Assembly: GCA_001567275.1 (NCBI GenBank)
Contig: LNBX01000013.1
Span: forward strand, 1-64,000
Length of the DNA stretch: 64,000 nt
Origin: Bacteroidetes bacterium OLB10
GTDB lineage: Bacteria > Bacteroidota > Bacteroidia > AKYH767-A > OLB10
Reading direction: 5' to 3'
Shown here in pieces: positions 28,410-37,543 of this stretch (the stretch's first letter is position 1; the number at the start of each line of letters is the position of its first letter). Under the pieces are notes generated by a model. The model searched no databases and was not told where the DNA came from. It saw nothing but the letters and a program-made list of their open reading frames with translations. The translations under genes were made by a program, and so were the position numbers.

Positions 28410-29591
28410 ATGGCAAAAGACAGATTTCAGGCACCCGACTATTATTTAATTGACGAACTGCTCACAGACGAACACAAACTCATAAGAGACAGTGCGCGCG
28501 AGTGGGTCAAACGCGAAGTTTCTCCCATCATAGAAGATGCCTGTCAGAAGGCTGAATTTCCTAAACACCTCATCAAAGGACTTGCCGAAGTAGGTGCCTT
28601 TGGGCCTTATATCCCCACCGAATATGGTGGTGGTGGCCTCGACCAGATCAGCTACGGACTCATTATGCAGGAGCTTGAACGTGGCGACAGTGGCATCCGC
28701 TCCACTGCATCCGTGCAAAGTTCACTGGTTATGTATCCTATTTATACCTACGGAACCGAAGAACAGCGCAAAAAATATCTCCCTAAACTTGCCACCGGCC
28801 AGTGGATGGGATGTTTCGGCCTCACCGAACCCGACCATGGCTCCAACCCTGGCGGCATGGTCACCAATATCAAAGACAAAGGAAGCCACTACCTCCTCAA
28901 CGGTGCCAAAATGTGGATCAGCAATGCACCTTTTGCCGATGTAGCTGTTGTATGGGCCAAAGACGAAGAAGGCATCATCAGGGGATTGATTGTTGAACGT
29001 GGAATGAAAGGTTTCACCACGCCCGAAACGCATGGCAAATGGAGCCTCAGAGCCAGTGCCACTGGCGAGTTGGTTTTTGATAATGTAGAAGTACCCAAAG
29101 AAAATTTATTGCCCAACGTAAAAGGTCTTAAAGGTCCGTTAGGCTGCCTCAACAGTGCACGTTATGGCATAGCATGGGGAGCACTTGGTGCAGCCATGGA
29201 TTGCTACGACAGTGCACTGCGCTACTCCAAAGAGCGCAAACAATTCGGAAGACCCATAGGAGGATTTCAGCTGCAACAGAAAAAATTAGCTGAAATGCTT
29301 ACTGAAATCACCAAAGGCCAGTTGCTCGTATGGCGTTTGGGCAAACTGAAAAATGAAAACAGAGCTACTCCTGCTCAGATAAGCATGGCCAAACGCAACA
29401 ACGTTTACACTGCTCTTTGGTGTGCCCGCGAAGCACGACAGATACATGGCGGCATGGGCATCACCGGAGAATATCCAATCATGCGCCACATGATGAACCT
29501 TGAGTCAGTGATTACTTACGAAGGAACGCATGACATACACCTGCTCATCACCGGTATGGACATCACCGGGGAAAATGCTTTTGGAGGATAA
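28410..29591 (+). CDS. Glutaryl-CoA dehydrogenase-like acyl-CoA dehydrogenase
   Basis: The 393-residue flavoprotein has the acyl-CoA dehydrogenase layout: helical N-terminus, FAD/substrate loop GCFGLTEPDHGSNPG, beta-domain and C-terminal helices. The catalytic base is Glu371 in VITYEGTHDIH. The segment SGIRSTASVQSSLVMYPIYTYG, with the substrate-contacting Arg, is the hallmark of glutaryl-CoA dehydrogenase, which oxidises and decarboxylates glutaryl-CoA to crotonyl-CoA in lysine/tryptophan breakdown. The ATG at 28410 is preferred over an upstream TTG (28389) that lies inside the promoter box. It converges with and directly abuts the DUF1223 gene. Confidence 0.9.
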   Translation: MAKDRFQAPDYYLIDELLTDEHKLIRDSAREWVKREVSPIIEDACQKAEFPKHLIKGLAEVGAFGPYIPTEYGGGGLDQISYGLIMQELERGDSGIRSTASVQSSLVMYPIYTYGTEEQRKKYLPKLATGQWMGCFGLTEPDHGSNPGGMVTNIKDKGSHYLLNGAKMWISNAPFADVAVVWAKDEEGIIRGLIVERGMKGFTTPETHGKWSLRASATGELVFDNVEVPKENLLPNVKGLKGPLGCLNSARYGIAWGALGAAMDCYDSALRYSKERKQFGRPIGGFQLQQKKLAEMLTEITKGQLLVWRLGKLKNENRATPAQISMAKRNNVYTALWCAREARQIHGGMGITGEYPIMRHMMNLESVITYEGTHDIHLLITGMDITGENAFGG

Positions 29592-30338
29592 TTACTTAAA
29601 AAAATGTTGCGCAGCAGCAGTAATCTTTTTAGTCTGCTTATTCTGAATGTAAGCTACCATCGTAAATCCATTTCCGGGTTTTAATTTCTTTACAGGAAAC
29701 TTTATTTCACCTTTTGCGATATTGATTGGAAATATCTGCAACAGCCGCACCACATTTTCCTGCTCTAATGTTTTTCCGATATTTTCGCCTTTGGTAATAC
29801 GTGTAGAAGTTTTGTTTTCCGAAATCACAATCACCAGGCTGCTGTTACGATCAGCTTTCGAAGCAGCATAACCAACCGTCATTGTATCATTCACCACCGC
29901 TGAAACATGCGTCAGCGCAATGGTTTGTTTAGGAGATGATTTTAAAGCCTTATTTATTTCTGCATTGAGTTTAGTTTTGTCTGAGCCAACAAAACCACCG
30001 GCACCATTTACAAAAACCTGTGGTGTAAAAACTTCATCACTGCTTGTTGCACTCACATAGTTACTTTGTCTGCGCGTATATCGCATAGCACTGTATGGGT
30101 CGTTCCATCCATATTTATTCCAGTAGTCCACATGATAGGCCAGCGAAATCACCTGTTTCCCTTCTGCATCTGCTTTATCGGTTATCTGTTTAATAACATT
30201 TTCAGCAGCAGGACTTTTGCCGCAACCCTGTGACGTAAAAAGCTCTACAACAGCAAAACCATGAGGCTCTTTACTGTTCTGTGCTGTTGCCGAACCTGTC
30301 CATATCAAAATACTTGCAGATAGTAAAAACTTTATCAT
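29592..30338 (-). CDS. DUF1223 family secreted thioredoxin-fold protein lacking the second active-site Cys
   Basis: The 248-residue protein has a signal peptide ending TATAQ (~residue 20) and begins VVELFTSQGC, the family start. DUF1223 proteins usually read TSQGCSSCPPAD; here it is TSQGCGKSPAAE, so the second Cys of the CxxC is Ser. The LAYHVDYWNKYGWNDPYS and FTPQVFVNG motifs are intact. A thiol-disulfide exchange role is therefore doubtful for this copy. Function of the family is not established. Its stop codon touches that of the convergent dehydrogenase gene. Confidence 0.85.
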   Translation of the reverse strand: MIKFLLSASILIWTGSATAQNSKEPHGFAVVELFTSQGCGKSPAAENVIKQITDKADAEGKQVISLAYHVDYWNKYGWNDPYSAMRYTRRQSNYVSATSSDEVFTPQVFVNGAGGFVGSDKTKLNAEINKALKSSPKQTIALTHVSAVVNDTMTVGYAASKADRNSSLVIVISENKTSTRITKGENIGKTLEQENVVRLLQIFPINIAKGEIKFPVKKLKPGNGFTMVAYIQNKQTKKITAAAQHFFK

Positions 30339-30443
30339 CAGATGGTACTTAAACGCAAAAGTGATTAAAAAATACTATGCAACAATGAAAAAAACATAAC
30401 GATTCACCAAAGGTTTAAACAACAAAACTGTTTACAACACCTA

Positions 30444-31040
30444 TTATTTTGAATCGCGCCATCTCCACAAATACATGCAGGCATAAGTGCGGTAGGGTGC
30501 CCACGCTTCTGAAATTTTTAAAATTTTCACCTTTAATTTCTTTTTGTCTTTCACTCTGATGTTATACAATCCGATAACGGCCTGCTGAATTCCATAATCA
30601 TCAAACGAAAAAACATCTTCGCGGGCCATAGTAAACATCAATATCATTTCAGCAGTCCAGCGCCCTACTCCTTTTATCTGCGTTACATATTCAATAAACT
30701 CCTCATTGGTCATTTTGTTGAGTTTTGAATAGCCCAGTCCTGATGCAATTGCAAATGCTGCAACATTCTTAATGTAGCTTGCTTTTGAATTACTAAGACC
30801 AATATTGCGCAATTTATCCGTGTTGATGTCAACTAATTTTTGAGGAGTAGGTTTGCCGTCAAACAAATCATAAAATCGCTGATGAATAACTGCAGCCACC
30901 TTGGTTGAAAGTTGTTGCGACATGATGGAACCACACAAACTCAAAAAAACATCATTCCTTTTTTTCAGTTCTATTCGTCCGATATGTTTTATCACAGGAG
31001 CTAATTTTTTATCGCGCTTTAAATGTTTAATGTAAGGCAT
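30444..31040 (-). CDS. DNA-3-methyladenine glycosylase II (AlkA-like, HhH-GPD)
   Basis: A 198-residue base-excision enzyme with the CGSIMSQQLSTKVA helix, the helix-hairpin-helix LTQIKGVGRWTAEMIL-type segment (IKGVGRWTAEMIL, near 124-136) and the catalytic Asp in VFSFDDYGIQQAV. It has no iron-sulfur cluster cysteines and lacks the N-terminal TBP-like domain of E. coli AlkA, as in compact AlkA/MAG proteins. It would excise alkylated purines. It stands alone. Confidence 0.9.
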   Translation of the reverse strand: MPYIKHLKRDKKLAPVIKHIGRIELKKRNDVFLSLCGSIMSQQLSTKVAAVIHQRFYDLFDGKPTPQKLVDINTDKLRNIGLSNSKASYIKNVAAFAIASGLGYSKLNKMTNEEFIEYVTQIKGVGRWTAEMILMFTMAREDVFSFDDYGIQQAVIGLYNIRVKDKKKLKVKILKISEAWAPYRTYACMYLWRWRDSK

Positions 31041-31148
31041 AAGCTGATCAATGTTAGAAAACGCTAAGGTACTTTATTCGTAATTTTACACAGTCGGAAT
31101 ATCATCCTGTTCCAATAAATTTAACATTTACGAAAAATAATTTCCTGC

Positions 31149-31784
31149 ATGCAGATACATAAATTCACCTTCAACCCTTTTGATGAAAACACCTACATTG
31201 TGTATGACGACACCGGGGAATGTATCATCATTGACCCGGGCTGTTATATGCCTGAAGAAAAAGAAGAGTTGTTGTCGTTCATCAACAGTCAACAACTAAA
31301 GCCCGTAATGCTTGTTAACACACATTGCCATGTAGATCACATCTTCGGCAACAAACTTATTTACGATACTTATGGTTTAAAACCTGTATTTCACCGCAAT
31401 GAACTGGTACTTCTCGAAGCTGCAGGAGAATACAGCAAACAATGGGGCATTTATCTGGAACCATCACCCCTTGCCGAAAAATATATTGACGAAGGTGATG
31501 TAATCCGTTTCGGCAACACTGCATTTGAATTGTTGTTTACTCCCGGTCACAGTCCCGGCAGTTTGTGCCTGTATAATGCCGAAGAAAAAGTTATCATCTC
31601 CGGTGATGTACTTTTTCAGATGAGCATAGGACGTTATGATTTACCCGGTGGCGATGAACAAACATTGCTTGACAGCATCCGCCAAAAACTATTAGTACTT
31701 CCTGCTGATGTAAAAGTTTATCCGGGTCATGGGTCATCCACAACCATTGGCTTCGAAAAAATGTACAATCCTTTTTTGGTGTAA
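31149..31784 (+). CDS. MBL-fold metallo-hydrolase (glyoxalase II-like)
   Basis: The 211-residue protein has the metal motif THCHVDH (residues 58-64; HxHxDH), the second ligand region TPGHSPGSLC, GDVLF and the last ligand in YPGHGSST. This is the YcbL/GloB-like branch of the metallo-beta-lactamase superfamily, which usually hydrolyses glutathione-type or other thioesters. As the organism carries bacillithiol genes, a bacillithiol thioester is conceivable (inference). Its stop abuts that of the convergent TPR gene. Confidence 0.9.
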   Translation: MQIHKFTFNPFDENTYIVYDDTGECIIIDPGCYMPEEKEELLSFINSQQLKPVMLVNTHCHVDHIFGNKLIYDTYGLKPVFHRNELVLLEAAGEYSKQWGIYLEPSPLAEKYIDEGDVIRFGNTAFELLFTPGHSPGSLCLYNAEEKVIISGDVLFQMSIGRYDLPGGDEQTLLDSIRQKLLVLPADVKVYPGHGSSTTIGFEKMYNPFLV

Positions 31785-32424
31785 TTACTTCTTGCACTCT
31801 TCAAGCAGTGACATAGCACGCTCTTTGCCCCAGTTTGGCATCAGCTTGTTTTTTGGTTTAAAGCTGTTGAATTTCTCTACTGCTTTTTCCAAAACTTTCT
31901 GCGCTTTATCCTTTCCTCCGCCAAACTGTTCAGGTGTGTAAAACAATCCTGTGCCCTGCAACAGATATGGTCTGGGATTTTCAGGATCAAGTTCAATAGC
32001 ACGCGAAGTAAGTACGGATGCTTCCATTCCCAACTTCTGACCACGGTTCATTGGGTCAACAGAAATTTTCATTGACGTAATCCACGACTGTAGTGTAACA
32101 ATTTCAGAATTGTCAGGAGAAATTGCTTCAGCAGCTTTAGCTACTTCCATTGCTTTATCCAACACAGCGTCTTTCTTTGCAGCATCACTCACATCATTAG
32201 CCGACAGGATTAAAGCAAATGCCTCATAGTAGGATGGCAACCATTCTTTGGTTTCTGCTTTTGCAATACGTTCAAATGCATTGGCTGCGTTGGTATAATC
32301 TTCTCCGGTTTTTGCATCTTTGAGCAATGTGAGATTTTTTTTCCATTGCTTTTTCAAACTTTTTATTTTCCTGCGCAAAACTGCTTGTGGTGATAAACAG
32401 TAACAGTACGAGATACTTTTTCAT
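31785..32424 (-). CDS. Secreted TPR-containing protein, frameshifted near its N-terminus
   Basis: As read, the frame opens at 32378 without a signal peptide. One base fewer in the T8 run at 32335-32342 (plus strand) joins it to an upstream ATG at 32424 that encodes MKKYLVLLLFITTSSFAQ, a clear signal peptide, followed by ENKKFEKAMEKNLTLLKDAK. The corrected protein has 212 residues. Tandem helical segments with TPR spacing occur (AANAFERIAKAE, AMEVAKAAEAISPDNSE, LTSRAIELDPENPRPYLLQG). Periplasmic protein of unknown role, probably co-transcribed before or independent of the TonB receptor 72 bases beyond it on the same strand. Confidence 0.8.
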
Positions 32425-32450
32425 TTTATATGGTTTTAATGATTTGAAAT

Positions 32451-34610
32451 TTATTCTGTGTCATCGTCTCTTCCGATGTTTATAAACACTCCCAGAAATA
32501 TCGTTCGTTTAGAAGTTGGCCCAATCGCATTTCTTCGCAAACCATCACTGCTGTAGTTATAGGTAAATACATTGTCGAAACCGGCAACATTGCCAACAGT
32601 AAGCGAAACAACCGTAAAATATTTATAAATTGTAGTGAGATAATTGGCAGTAATACTCAGGTTATGATAGTCGCGGGTACGGTCAGAAAGGATATTGCTT
32701 TCATCAACTTTATTTGGATTGAAATATGGTCTTCCTGAAGCATAAGCATAAGTAAAACCAAAGCTGCTCCTCAATTTTGGAAACCATCTTTTCCAAACTA
32801 CATTTACTATATGATTGGATGTGAATGTGGGCTGTAACTCTTCTGAATAGTAATAAAGTGTACTGCGTTTTGCATCAATATAAGAATAAGAAATCCAGTA
32901 GTCAGTATATTTCAACGTTTTCTTATCGCGCCAGAAAACATCTACTCCCCGTGCATAACCTTTGCCTTTGGAATCTTCGGCCAACACCGGCTGATAAGGG
33001 TTGCTCACCGGATTTGATGTTCTCACTAAATTCTGATAAAGTTTGTAATATCCTTCAATACGAAATGTCCGTTTCTCATCCACATACTGATAGTTGAGAA
33101 TGTAGTGCGTAGCTTTTTCGAAATAATCAAGATTGGTTTGAATGAGATAATTGCGGTCAGGAGTCTGATAAAAATCGCCATAAGCAAAATTCAGCTGGTC
33201 GTATTTACCCAGTTTATATGCCACACTCAATCGCGGTGCGATGTTACTTGCGCGCAGCAGATATGAATTTTCTACTCTCAGTCCTGCACGTGCAACAAGT
33301 TTGCGGGTAATGTAAGCATCACCTTCCAGAAATACTGCCGAATATAATTCAGTACTGTCCATGCGATGATTGTTATATAAATTACTGAAAGGATTGTATT
33401 GCACTTCAGCACCGGCACGTATAACACTTAACTCACCTAATGTATGAGAAACAGAACCTCTTGCCTGCCAAAGCTGATTACTAAAAACCAAACTTTGCGG
33501 TGAGGGTCTTACTCGTGACAAATCTTTGCTGTAAGATCCCGCAAGATTCAGTGTCCACTTTTTATCCAAAACTTCTTTATAAGACAACATGGAAAAGATG
33601 TTGTAATTGTTCAACCCAAAATGCATTTTAGAATTATTGGTCACATCATCAATATTGGGATAATTAAGAGATAAATCACTGTACTGATAATTCATAAAAG
33701 CTTTGAGCATTCCTGTTTCCGAAGTTTTTTGCCGGAATACCAGAGAGCCGCTGAATGATTGTGGAGGTGCATCCCAGTCGCGGTTTTGTTTATTCATTGC
33801 AAAATAGGGAGCGAGATTGATATACGTTGCATTGGCACCTAAAGAAGTGTTTTCCCATCGCTTGGTATATCCACCTCCTCCACCTACCGTCATCAATGCA
33901 ATGTTACCCATTGAACGCGGAGGTAAATCTTCACTTTCCAAAACAAGTACAGAAGACATTGCCTGACCATACTGTGCTGAATATCCACCGGTGCTGAAGT
34001 TAGTACCTTTAAACAAAAATGGAGAAAACCTTCCGCGCTGCGGCACATCAGGCACGCTTGAAAAATAAGGATTGGCAACAAGCATTCCATCAATAAGAGT
34101 TTTAGCTTCCGAAGCATCACCACCTCTTACAAACAATCCTTCCTGCTCCTGTGTGGGTTGAGCTCCGGGTAGTGTTTGTAATGCTCCATAAATATCACCC
34201 ACTGAACTTGCTGTTGTAACAATATCGAGTGGAGAGAGTATCACCATCTTTTTTTCATCGCTTGCTTCAAAAACTCCGGCAGTAATAGTTACTGTATTCA
34301 GTTCATTGCTTGCTTCCTTCAGATTGAAATTAACAACTACTTCTCCTCCTGATAAATGCAACCGTTTTTCAGCAGAAGTAAAACCCACCATGGATGCCAC
34401 AATTATTACATCACCCTCATCACTTGTAGAAAATTTATAAGCACCGTTGGCATCGGCACTGGCACCGTCATACGAATCCTTGATGGTTACATTAGCTCCG
34501 GCAACAGGTTGATTTTTTGCATCAGTTATACGGCCGCTGATGGTTGTTTGACAGAATGAAATTACCGGAAATAATATGAGTAAAGAGAAAAGATTTAAGA
34601 TAGGACGCAT
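32451..34610 (-). CDS. TonB-dependent receptor with carboxypeptidase-regulatory-like N-terminal domain
   Basis: The 719-residue outer-membrane protein has a signal peptide (~1-20), a CarboxypepD_reg-like beta-sandwich (ISGRITDAKNQPVAGANVTIK, ~24-110), a plug domain with LFVRGGDASEAKTLIDGM (~162-180), and a 22-strand-type barrel ending in FINIGRD, with an extra DDTE tail. No SusD partner is adjacent, so it is probably not a polysaccharide-utilisation SusC. Ligand unknown; siderophore, cobalamin or metal chelate are the usual options. A well-spaced promoter precedes it. Confidence 0.92.
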   Translation of the reverse strand: MRPILNLFSLLILFPVISFCQTTISGRITDAKNQPVAGANVTIKDSYDGASADANGAYKFSTSDEGDVIIVASMVGFTSAEKRLHLSGGEVVVNFNLKEASNELNTVTITAGVFEASDEKKMVILSPLDIVTTASSVGDIYGALQTLPGAQPTQEQEGLFVRGGDASEAKTLIDGMLVANPYFSSVPDVPQRGRFSPFLFKGTNFSTGGYSAQYGQAMSSVLVLESEDLPPRSMGNIALMTVGGGGGYTKRWENTSLGANATYINLAPYFAMNKQNRDWDAPPQSFSGSLVFRQKTSETGMLKAFMNYQYSDLSLNYPNIDDVTNNSKMHFGLNNYNIFSMLSYKEVLDKKWTLNLAGSYSKDLSRVRPSPQSLVFSNQLWQARGSVSHTLGELSVIRAGAEVQYNPFSNLYNNHRMDSTELYSAVFLEGDAYITRKLVARAGLRVENSYLLRASNIAPRLSVAYKLGKYDQLNFAYGDFYQTPDRNYLIQTNLDYFEKATHYILNYQYVDEKRTFRIEGYYKLYQNLVRTSNPVSNPYQPVLAEDSKGKGYARGVDVFWRDKKTLKYTDYWISYSYIDAKRSTLYYYSEELQPTFTSNHIVNVVWKRWFPKLRSSFGFTYAYASGRPYFNPNKVDESNILSDRTRDYHNLSITANYLTTIYKYFTVVSLTVGNVAGFDNVFTYNYSSDGLRRNAIGPTSKRTIFLGVFINIGRDDDTE

Positions 34611-34633
34611 AACTGAAAGTTTGAAAGGGCAGT

Positions 34634-34664
34634 CAAAAGTAACATTCAGTTATTGTAATGTCAA
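34634..34664 (-). promoter_or_regulatory. Promoter of the TonB-dependent receptor gene
   Basis: On the minus strand TACTTTTG (34641-34634) is an exact -7 box, and TTG (34664-34662) lies 20 bases upstream. The leader to the ATG is 23 bases. Confidence 0.65.
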
Positions 34665-34673
34665 TATAAATAA

Positions 34674-35279
34674 TCAGTTTTTATCCTTCATACTTTCTAT
34701 AAATTCACCTGCAGCCCGATCAAGTTTGTTAAACCAGATTTTTCCGTATTTTCTGATCAGTGCTGATTTTAAAAATTCATACACTCTGACTTTCTTTCTT
34801 TTTCCAAGTTTGCAGGCCGGATTGCAAACTTCCCAACGGTGATAATTCAATGCATCACCTGCACGCATTTTCTCAATACGTATAGGATAAAGATGACAAC
34901 TGATTGGTTTTTGAAATTTAAATTTTCCGTCACGCCACGCTTTCTCAATACCGCAAAGTGCAATACCGTTTTCGAAAACAGTGTATGCACATGGGCCACC
35001 GGGCCACATCAGCGGAGTGACCCATTCATCATCAGCGTCCTTTACATACAAGCCCTGCTCATCAATGGCACGTTTTCCTTCCTCTGTCAAATATGGTTTT
35101 ACCTTAGGATAAATTTTGTTCAGTTCTGTCAGTTCTTTGTCCTCCAGTGGAGCTCCAGACTCACCTTCAACACAACATGCGCCTTTACATTTTTCAAGGT
35201 CGCAGATAAAATTTTCTGTAACCAGTTCGTCCGACACCAATACTTTATCAACTTTTATCACTTTAATTTTTTTTTGCAA
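34674..35279 (-). CDS. DUF3109 family cysteine-rich protein
   Basis: The 201-residue protein has the DUF3109 cysteine pattern: CDLEKCKGACC near residues 27-37, then single Cys in GGPCAYT, IALCGIEKAWRDGK, PISCHLYPIRI, VCNPACKLGK. The arrangement suggests a metal or iron-sulfur site (inference). Widespread in Bacteroidota, function unknown. The reported start is a TTG lying inside a perfect promoter box, so true initiation is probably downstream, for example GTG at 35261. Confidence 0.85.
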   Translation of the reverse strand: MQKKIKVIKVDKVLVSDELVTENFICDLEKCKGACCVEGESGAPLEDKELTELNKIYPKVKPYLTEEGKRAIDEQGLYVKDADDEWVTPLMWPGGPCAYTVFENGIALCGIEKAWRDGKFKFQKPISCHLYPIRIEKMRAGDALNYHRWEVCNPACKLGKRKKVRVYEFLKSALIRKYGKIWFNKLDRAAGEFIESMKDKN

Positions 35280-35284
35280 AGGTA
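35277..35284 (-). promoter_or_regulatory. -7 promoter box overlapping the apparent start of the DUF3109 gene
   Basis: TACCTTTG on the minus strand, exact consensus, overlapping the TTG that opens the longest frame. It argues for a shorter protein or a near-leaderless transcript. Confidence 0.45.
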
Positions 35285-35406
35285 ATGAATGTCTGACAGC
35301 AGGAGTGCGATACAGTGAAGTACTCCATCAGTGTAATAACAATGAAAATTCAGAAAAATTTCCTTCTGTGCTGAAATAATCAACTGAGAGTACTTTTCAT
35401 TTGCTA

Positions 35407-35414
35407 TATCTTTG
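35407..35414 (+). promoter_or_regulatory. -7 promoter box of the ABC ATPase gene
   Basis: TATCTTTG, exact consensus, ends only 5 bases before the ATG at 35420, so the transcript is predicted to start at or next to the start codon. Confidence 0.5.
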
Positions 35415-35419
35415 CCTTC

Positions 35420-36175
35420 ATGAAACATATTATTACCGTCAGCAACCTGACTAAAAATTACGATTCATTTCAGGCAGTAAAAGGAATATCTTTTGAAGTA
35501 GAAGAAGGGGAAATATTCGGTTTGCTTGGGCCCAATGGTGCAGGCAAAACAACTACTCTTGAAATTATGGAAACACTTCGTGAAAAAACATCAGGTGAAA
35601 TTTATATCAATGGATTTAAAGTCGGTAAGGAAGATAATGAAATAAAAAAAATAATCGGGGTTCAGTTACAGTCTGCCGGATATTATCCTAGCTTAACCTT
35701 ACTTGAACTGATTGAACTTTTTGCCGGCTTGTATTGCCAGCCTGTAAATGGTCGTGAGCTATTACACAAAGTAGGTCTTCAGGATAAAGCCAATGCAAAA
35801 TATAAAGAACTTTCGGGAGGACAGAAACAACGTTTTTCTATTGCGACTACTCTAATCAATAAACCATTGATTATTTTTCTGGATGAGCCAACAACAGGCC
35901 TCGACCCTCAGGCAAGAAGGAATCTTTGGGAACTGATACGCAATATCAGAGATGAAGGTACTACGGTAGTTATTACAACACATTATATGGATGAAGCAGA
36001 AGAATTATGTAATCGTGTAGCTATTGTTGAGAGCGGAAAAATAATTGCACTTGCAACACCTGATCAGTTGATTGATGATCTCATTGCTAAAGGTTTTGAA
36101 AGAAAAAAAGAAGTTAAAAAAGCAAATCTGGAAGATGTATTTCTAAGCCTTACCGGTCAGGAATGGCGCGAATAA
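35420..36175 (+). CDS. ABC transporter ATP-binding protein (CcmA/DRA type)
   Basis: The 251-residue protein has Walker A GPNGAGKT (37-44), signature LSGGQ (131-135), Walker B IIFLDEP followed by TTGLDPQARRNLW (the exporter-type D-loop) and the switch His in ITTHYMDEAEELC. This is the multidrug/ABC-2 exporter class. No permease gene is adjacent: the next gene is convergent, so the membrane partner must be elsewhere or has been lost. Confidence 0.92.
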   Translation: MKHIITVSNLTKNYDSFQAVKGISFEVEEGEIFGLLGPNGAGKTTTLEIMETLREKTSGEIYINGFKVGKEDNEIKKIIGVQLQSAGYYPSLTLLELIELFAGLYCQPVNGRELLHKVGLQDKANAKYKELSGGQKQRFSIATTLINKPLIIFLDEPTTGLDPQARRNLWELIRNIRDEGTTVVITTHYMDEAEELCNRVAIVESGKIIALATPDQLIDDLIAKGFERKKEVKKANLEDVFLSLTGQEWRE

Positions 36176-36181
36176 ACTTTC

Positions 36182-36796
36182 TTAACGCTGATGTGGTAAA
36201 TAGTTTTTTGTGATTTTGATGGTAATGCTGAAATCAACCAGAATAATCCAGTATATACCTTTGTTTGTGTAAACATCGTAATTAAGAATTCCGTTTTTCT
36301 TATAAAATATCGGCTCTTCTGTTTTGGCATAATAAACTCCTGCATTACCTCCGTACCTTATACCAATTCTGTCGGTTAACTCAGTTTGAATATTAAATCC
36401 GGGCATCAATGCAGCACCATTGTATTGAGAAGGATACAAATTGCCGGGATAATCAACCTTTTTATAGGTAAAATTTACATATCCACCGAAAAGTGTAGCT
36501 CTGAAATCGAGTTTGTTTTTGAAGAGGGTAAACACCCTTGCCGAAATACAGGGGCCTATTGCGTAATTAGTCACTTCCTGGTTGCTCTCCGAACGAAAGT
36601 TGTACATGCCTCTGATCGAGTAAATCAACTTCTGACTGCGTTTGTTCACACTGTAGTTGAGCCAGAAATTCTGTGAACCTTTAAACGAAGGATAATATCC
36701 AAAACCTATTCTTTGCTCTTTAAAAATGGATTCGCGTGCCAGAAGTGGATACGACAATACTAAAAGAAAGGAGAAAAAAATAATGCGTTTGGCCAC
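36182..36796 (-). CDS. Small outer-membrane beta-barrel-like protein
   Basis: The 204-residue protein has a signal peptide ending YPLLA (~residue 20) and alternating-residue strands throughout (RIGFGYYPSFKGSQNFWLNY, LDFRATLFGGYVNFTYKK, RIGIRYGGNAGVYYAK). The start is a GTG at 36796. No known family motif was recognised. It converges with the ABC ATPase gene with 6 bases between. Location inferred, function unknown. Confidence 0.65.
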   Translation of the reverse strand: MAKRIIFFSFLLVLSYPLLARESIFKEQRIGFGYYPSFKGSQNFWLNYSVNKRSQKLIYSIRGMYNFRSESNQEVTNYAIGPCISARVFTLFKNKLDFRATLFGGYVNFTYKKVDYPGNLYPSQYNGAALMPGFNIQTELTDRIGIRYGGNAGVYYAKTEEPIFYKKNGILNYDVYTNKGIYWIILVDFSITIKITKNYLPHQR

Positions 36797-36891
36797 TCTG
36801 TTCGAAATTGACGACCAATATATAAAGATAGAATCAATTAAAGAACCTAAGGTTTAAAATAATTATAAAAAATTAGTAGCTCACTTAGCTT

Positions 36892-36899
36892 TACCTTTG
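36892..36899 (+). promoter_or_regulatory. -7 promoter box of rnpA
   Basis: TACCTTTG, exact consensus, ends 4 bases before the rnpA ATG at 36904. Transcription would begin at about the start codon. Confidence 0.5.
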
Positions 36900-36903
36900 C
36901 CAC

Positions 36904-37293
36904 ATGGAGCTTGCGCCACGAAACACCTTTCGAAAAGGTGAAAGAATATACAAAAAGTCAGAGCTGGAAAATCTGGTAAAGACCGGGAATTCATTTGTCG
37001 TAGCTCCTGTTCGTGTTGTTTGGTCCGTAAGAGAAGGTTCATCAAAGTATGCAATAAAAATTGCCATCAGTGTTCCAAAAAGAAGAATCAGAAATGCAAC
37101 TGACAGAAACCGAATTAAGCGGCTCATCAGAGAAAGTTACCGAATTCATAAACATACACTGGCTGAACATTTCATTTCCAGACAGCAGACACTCCATATC
37201 CTGTTAATTTATAATGGAAACCTTAACCCTTCGTTCACAGAAGTTGAAAGGAAAATAATGCTAATTTTACAACGTTTAAAAGAAATTGCATGA
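36904..37293 (+). CDS. rnpA: Ribonuclease P protein component
   Basis: RnpA binds the RNase P RNA and helps mature tRNA 5' ends. The 129-residue protein is small and basic, with the diagnostic helix [17 protein letters not shown] (RNR at 68-70) and the preceding [11 protein letters not shown]. It overlaps yidD by four bases (ATGA), so the two are translationally coupled. rpmH, usually upstream in other phyla, is absent. Confidence 0.95.
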   Translation: MELAPRNTFRKGERIYKKSELENLVKTGNSFVVAPVRVVWSVREGSSKYAIKIAISVPKRRIRNATDRNRIKRLIRESYRIHKHTLAEHFISRQQTLHILLIYNGNLNPSFTEVERKIMLILQRLKEIA

Positions 37294-37511
37294 GCAAACT
37301 TTTAGGGCGTTTGATGATAGCATTGATTTCAGTTTACAAAAAAGGGATATCACCTCTGTTACCGGCATCCTGTCGTTATTACCCTACATGCAGTGAGTAC
37401 GGAATAGAAGCGATAAGAAAATATGGTCCGTTTAAAGGAGGTTACCTTACTATCAAACGCATTCTCTCATGTAATCCGTTTGGCGGTCACGGACATGATC
37501 CTGTACCATAA
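37290..37511 (+). CDS. yidD: Membrane protein insertion efficiency factor YidD
   Basis: The 73-residue protein carries the family motif [20 protein letters not shown] (residues ~27-46) with its conserved cysteines, then [24 protein letters not shown]. YidD is a small peripheral inner-membrane protein that assists YidC-dependent insertion. The rnpA-yidD link is conserved widely; yidC itself is not in this window. Confidence 0.96.
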   Translation: MSKLLGRLMIALISVYKKGISPLLPASCRYYPTCSEYGIEAIRKYGPFKGGYLTIKRILSCNPFGGHGHDPVP

Positions 37512-37543
37512 ATTTTAAGTTAAATCAATTATACTGTTTAAAT

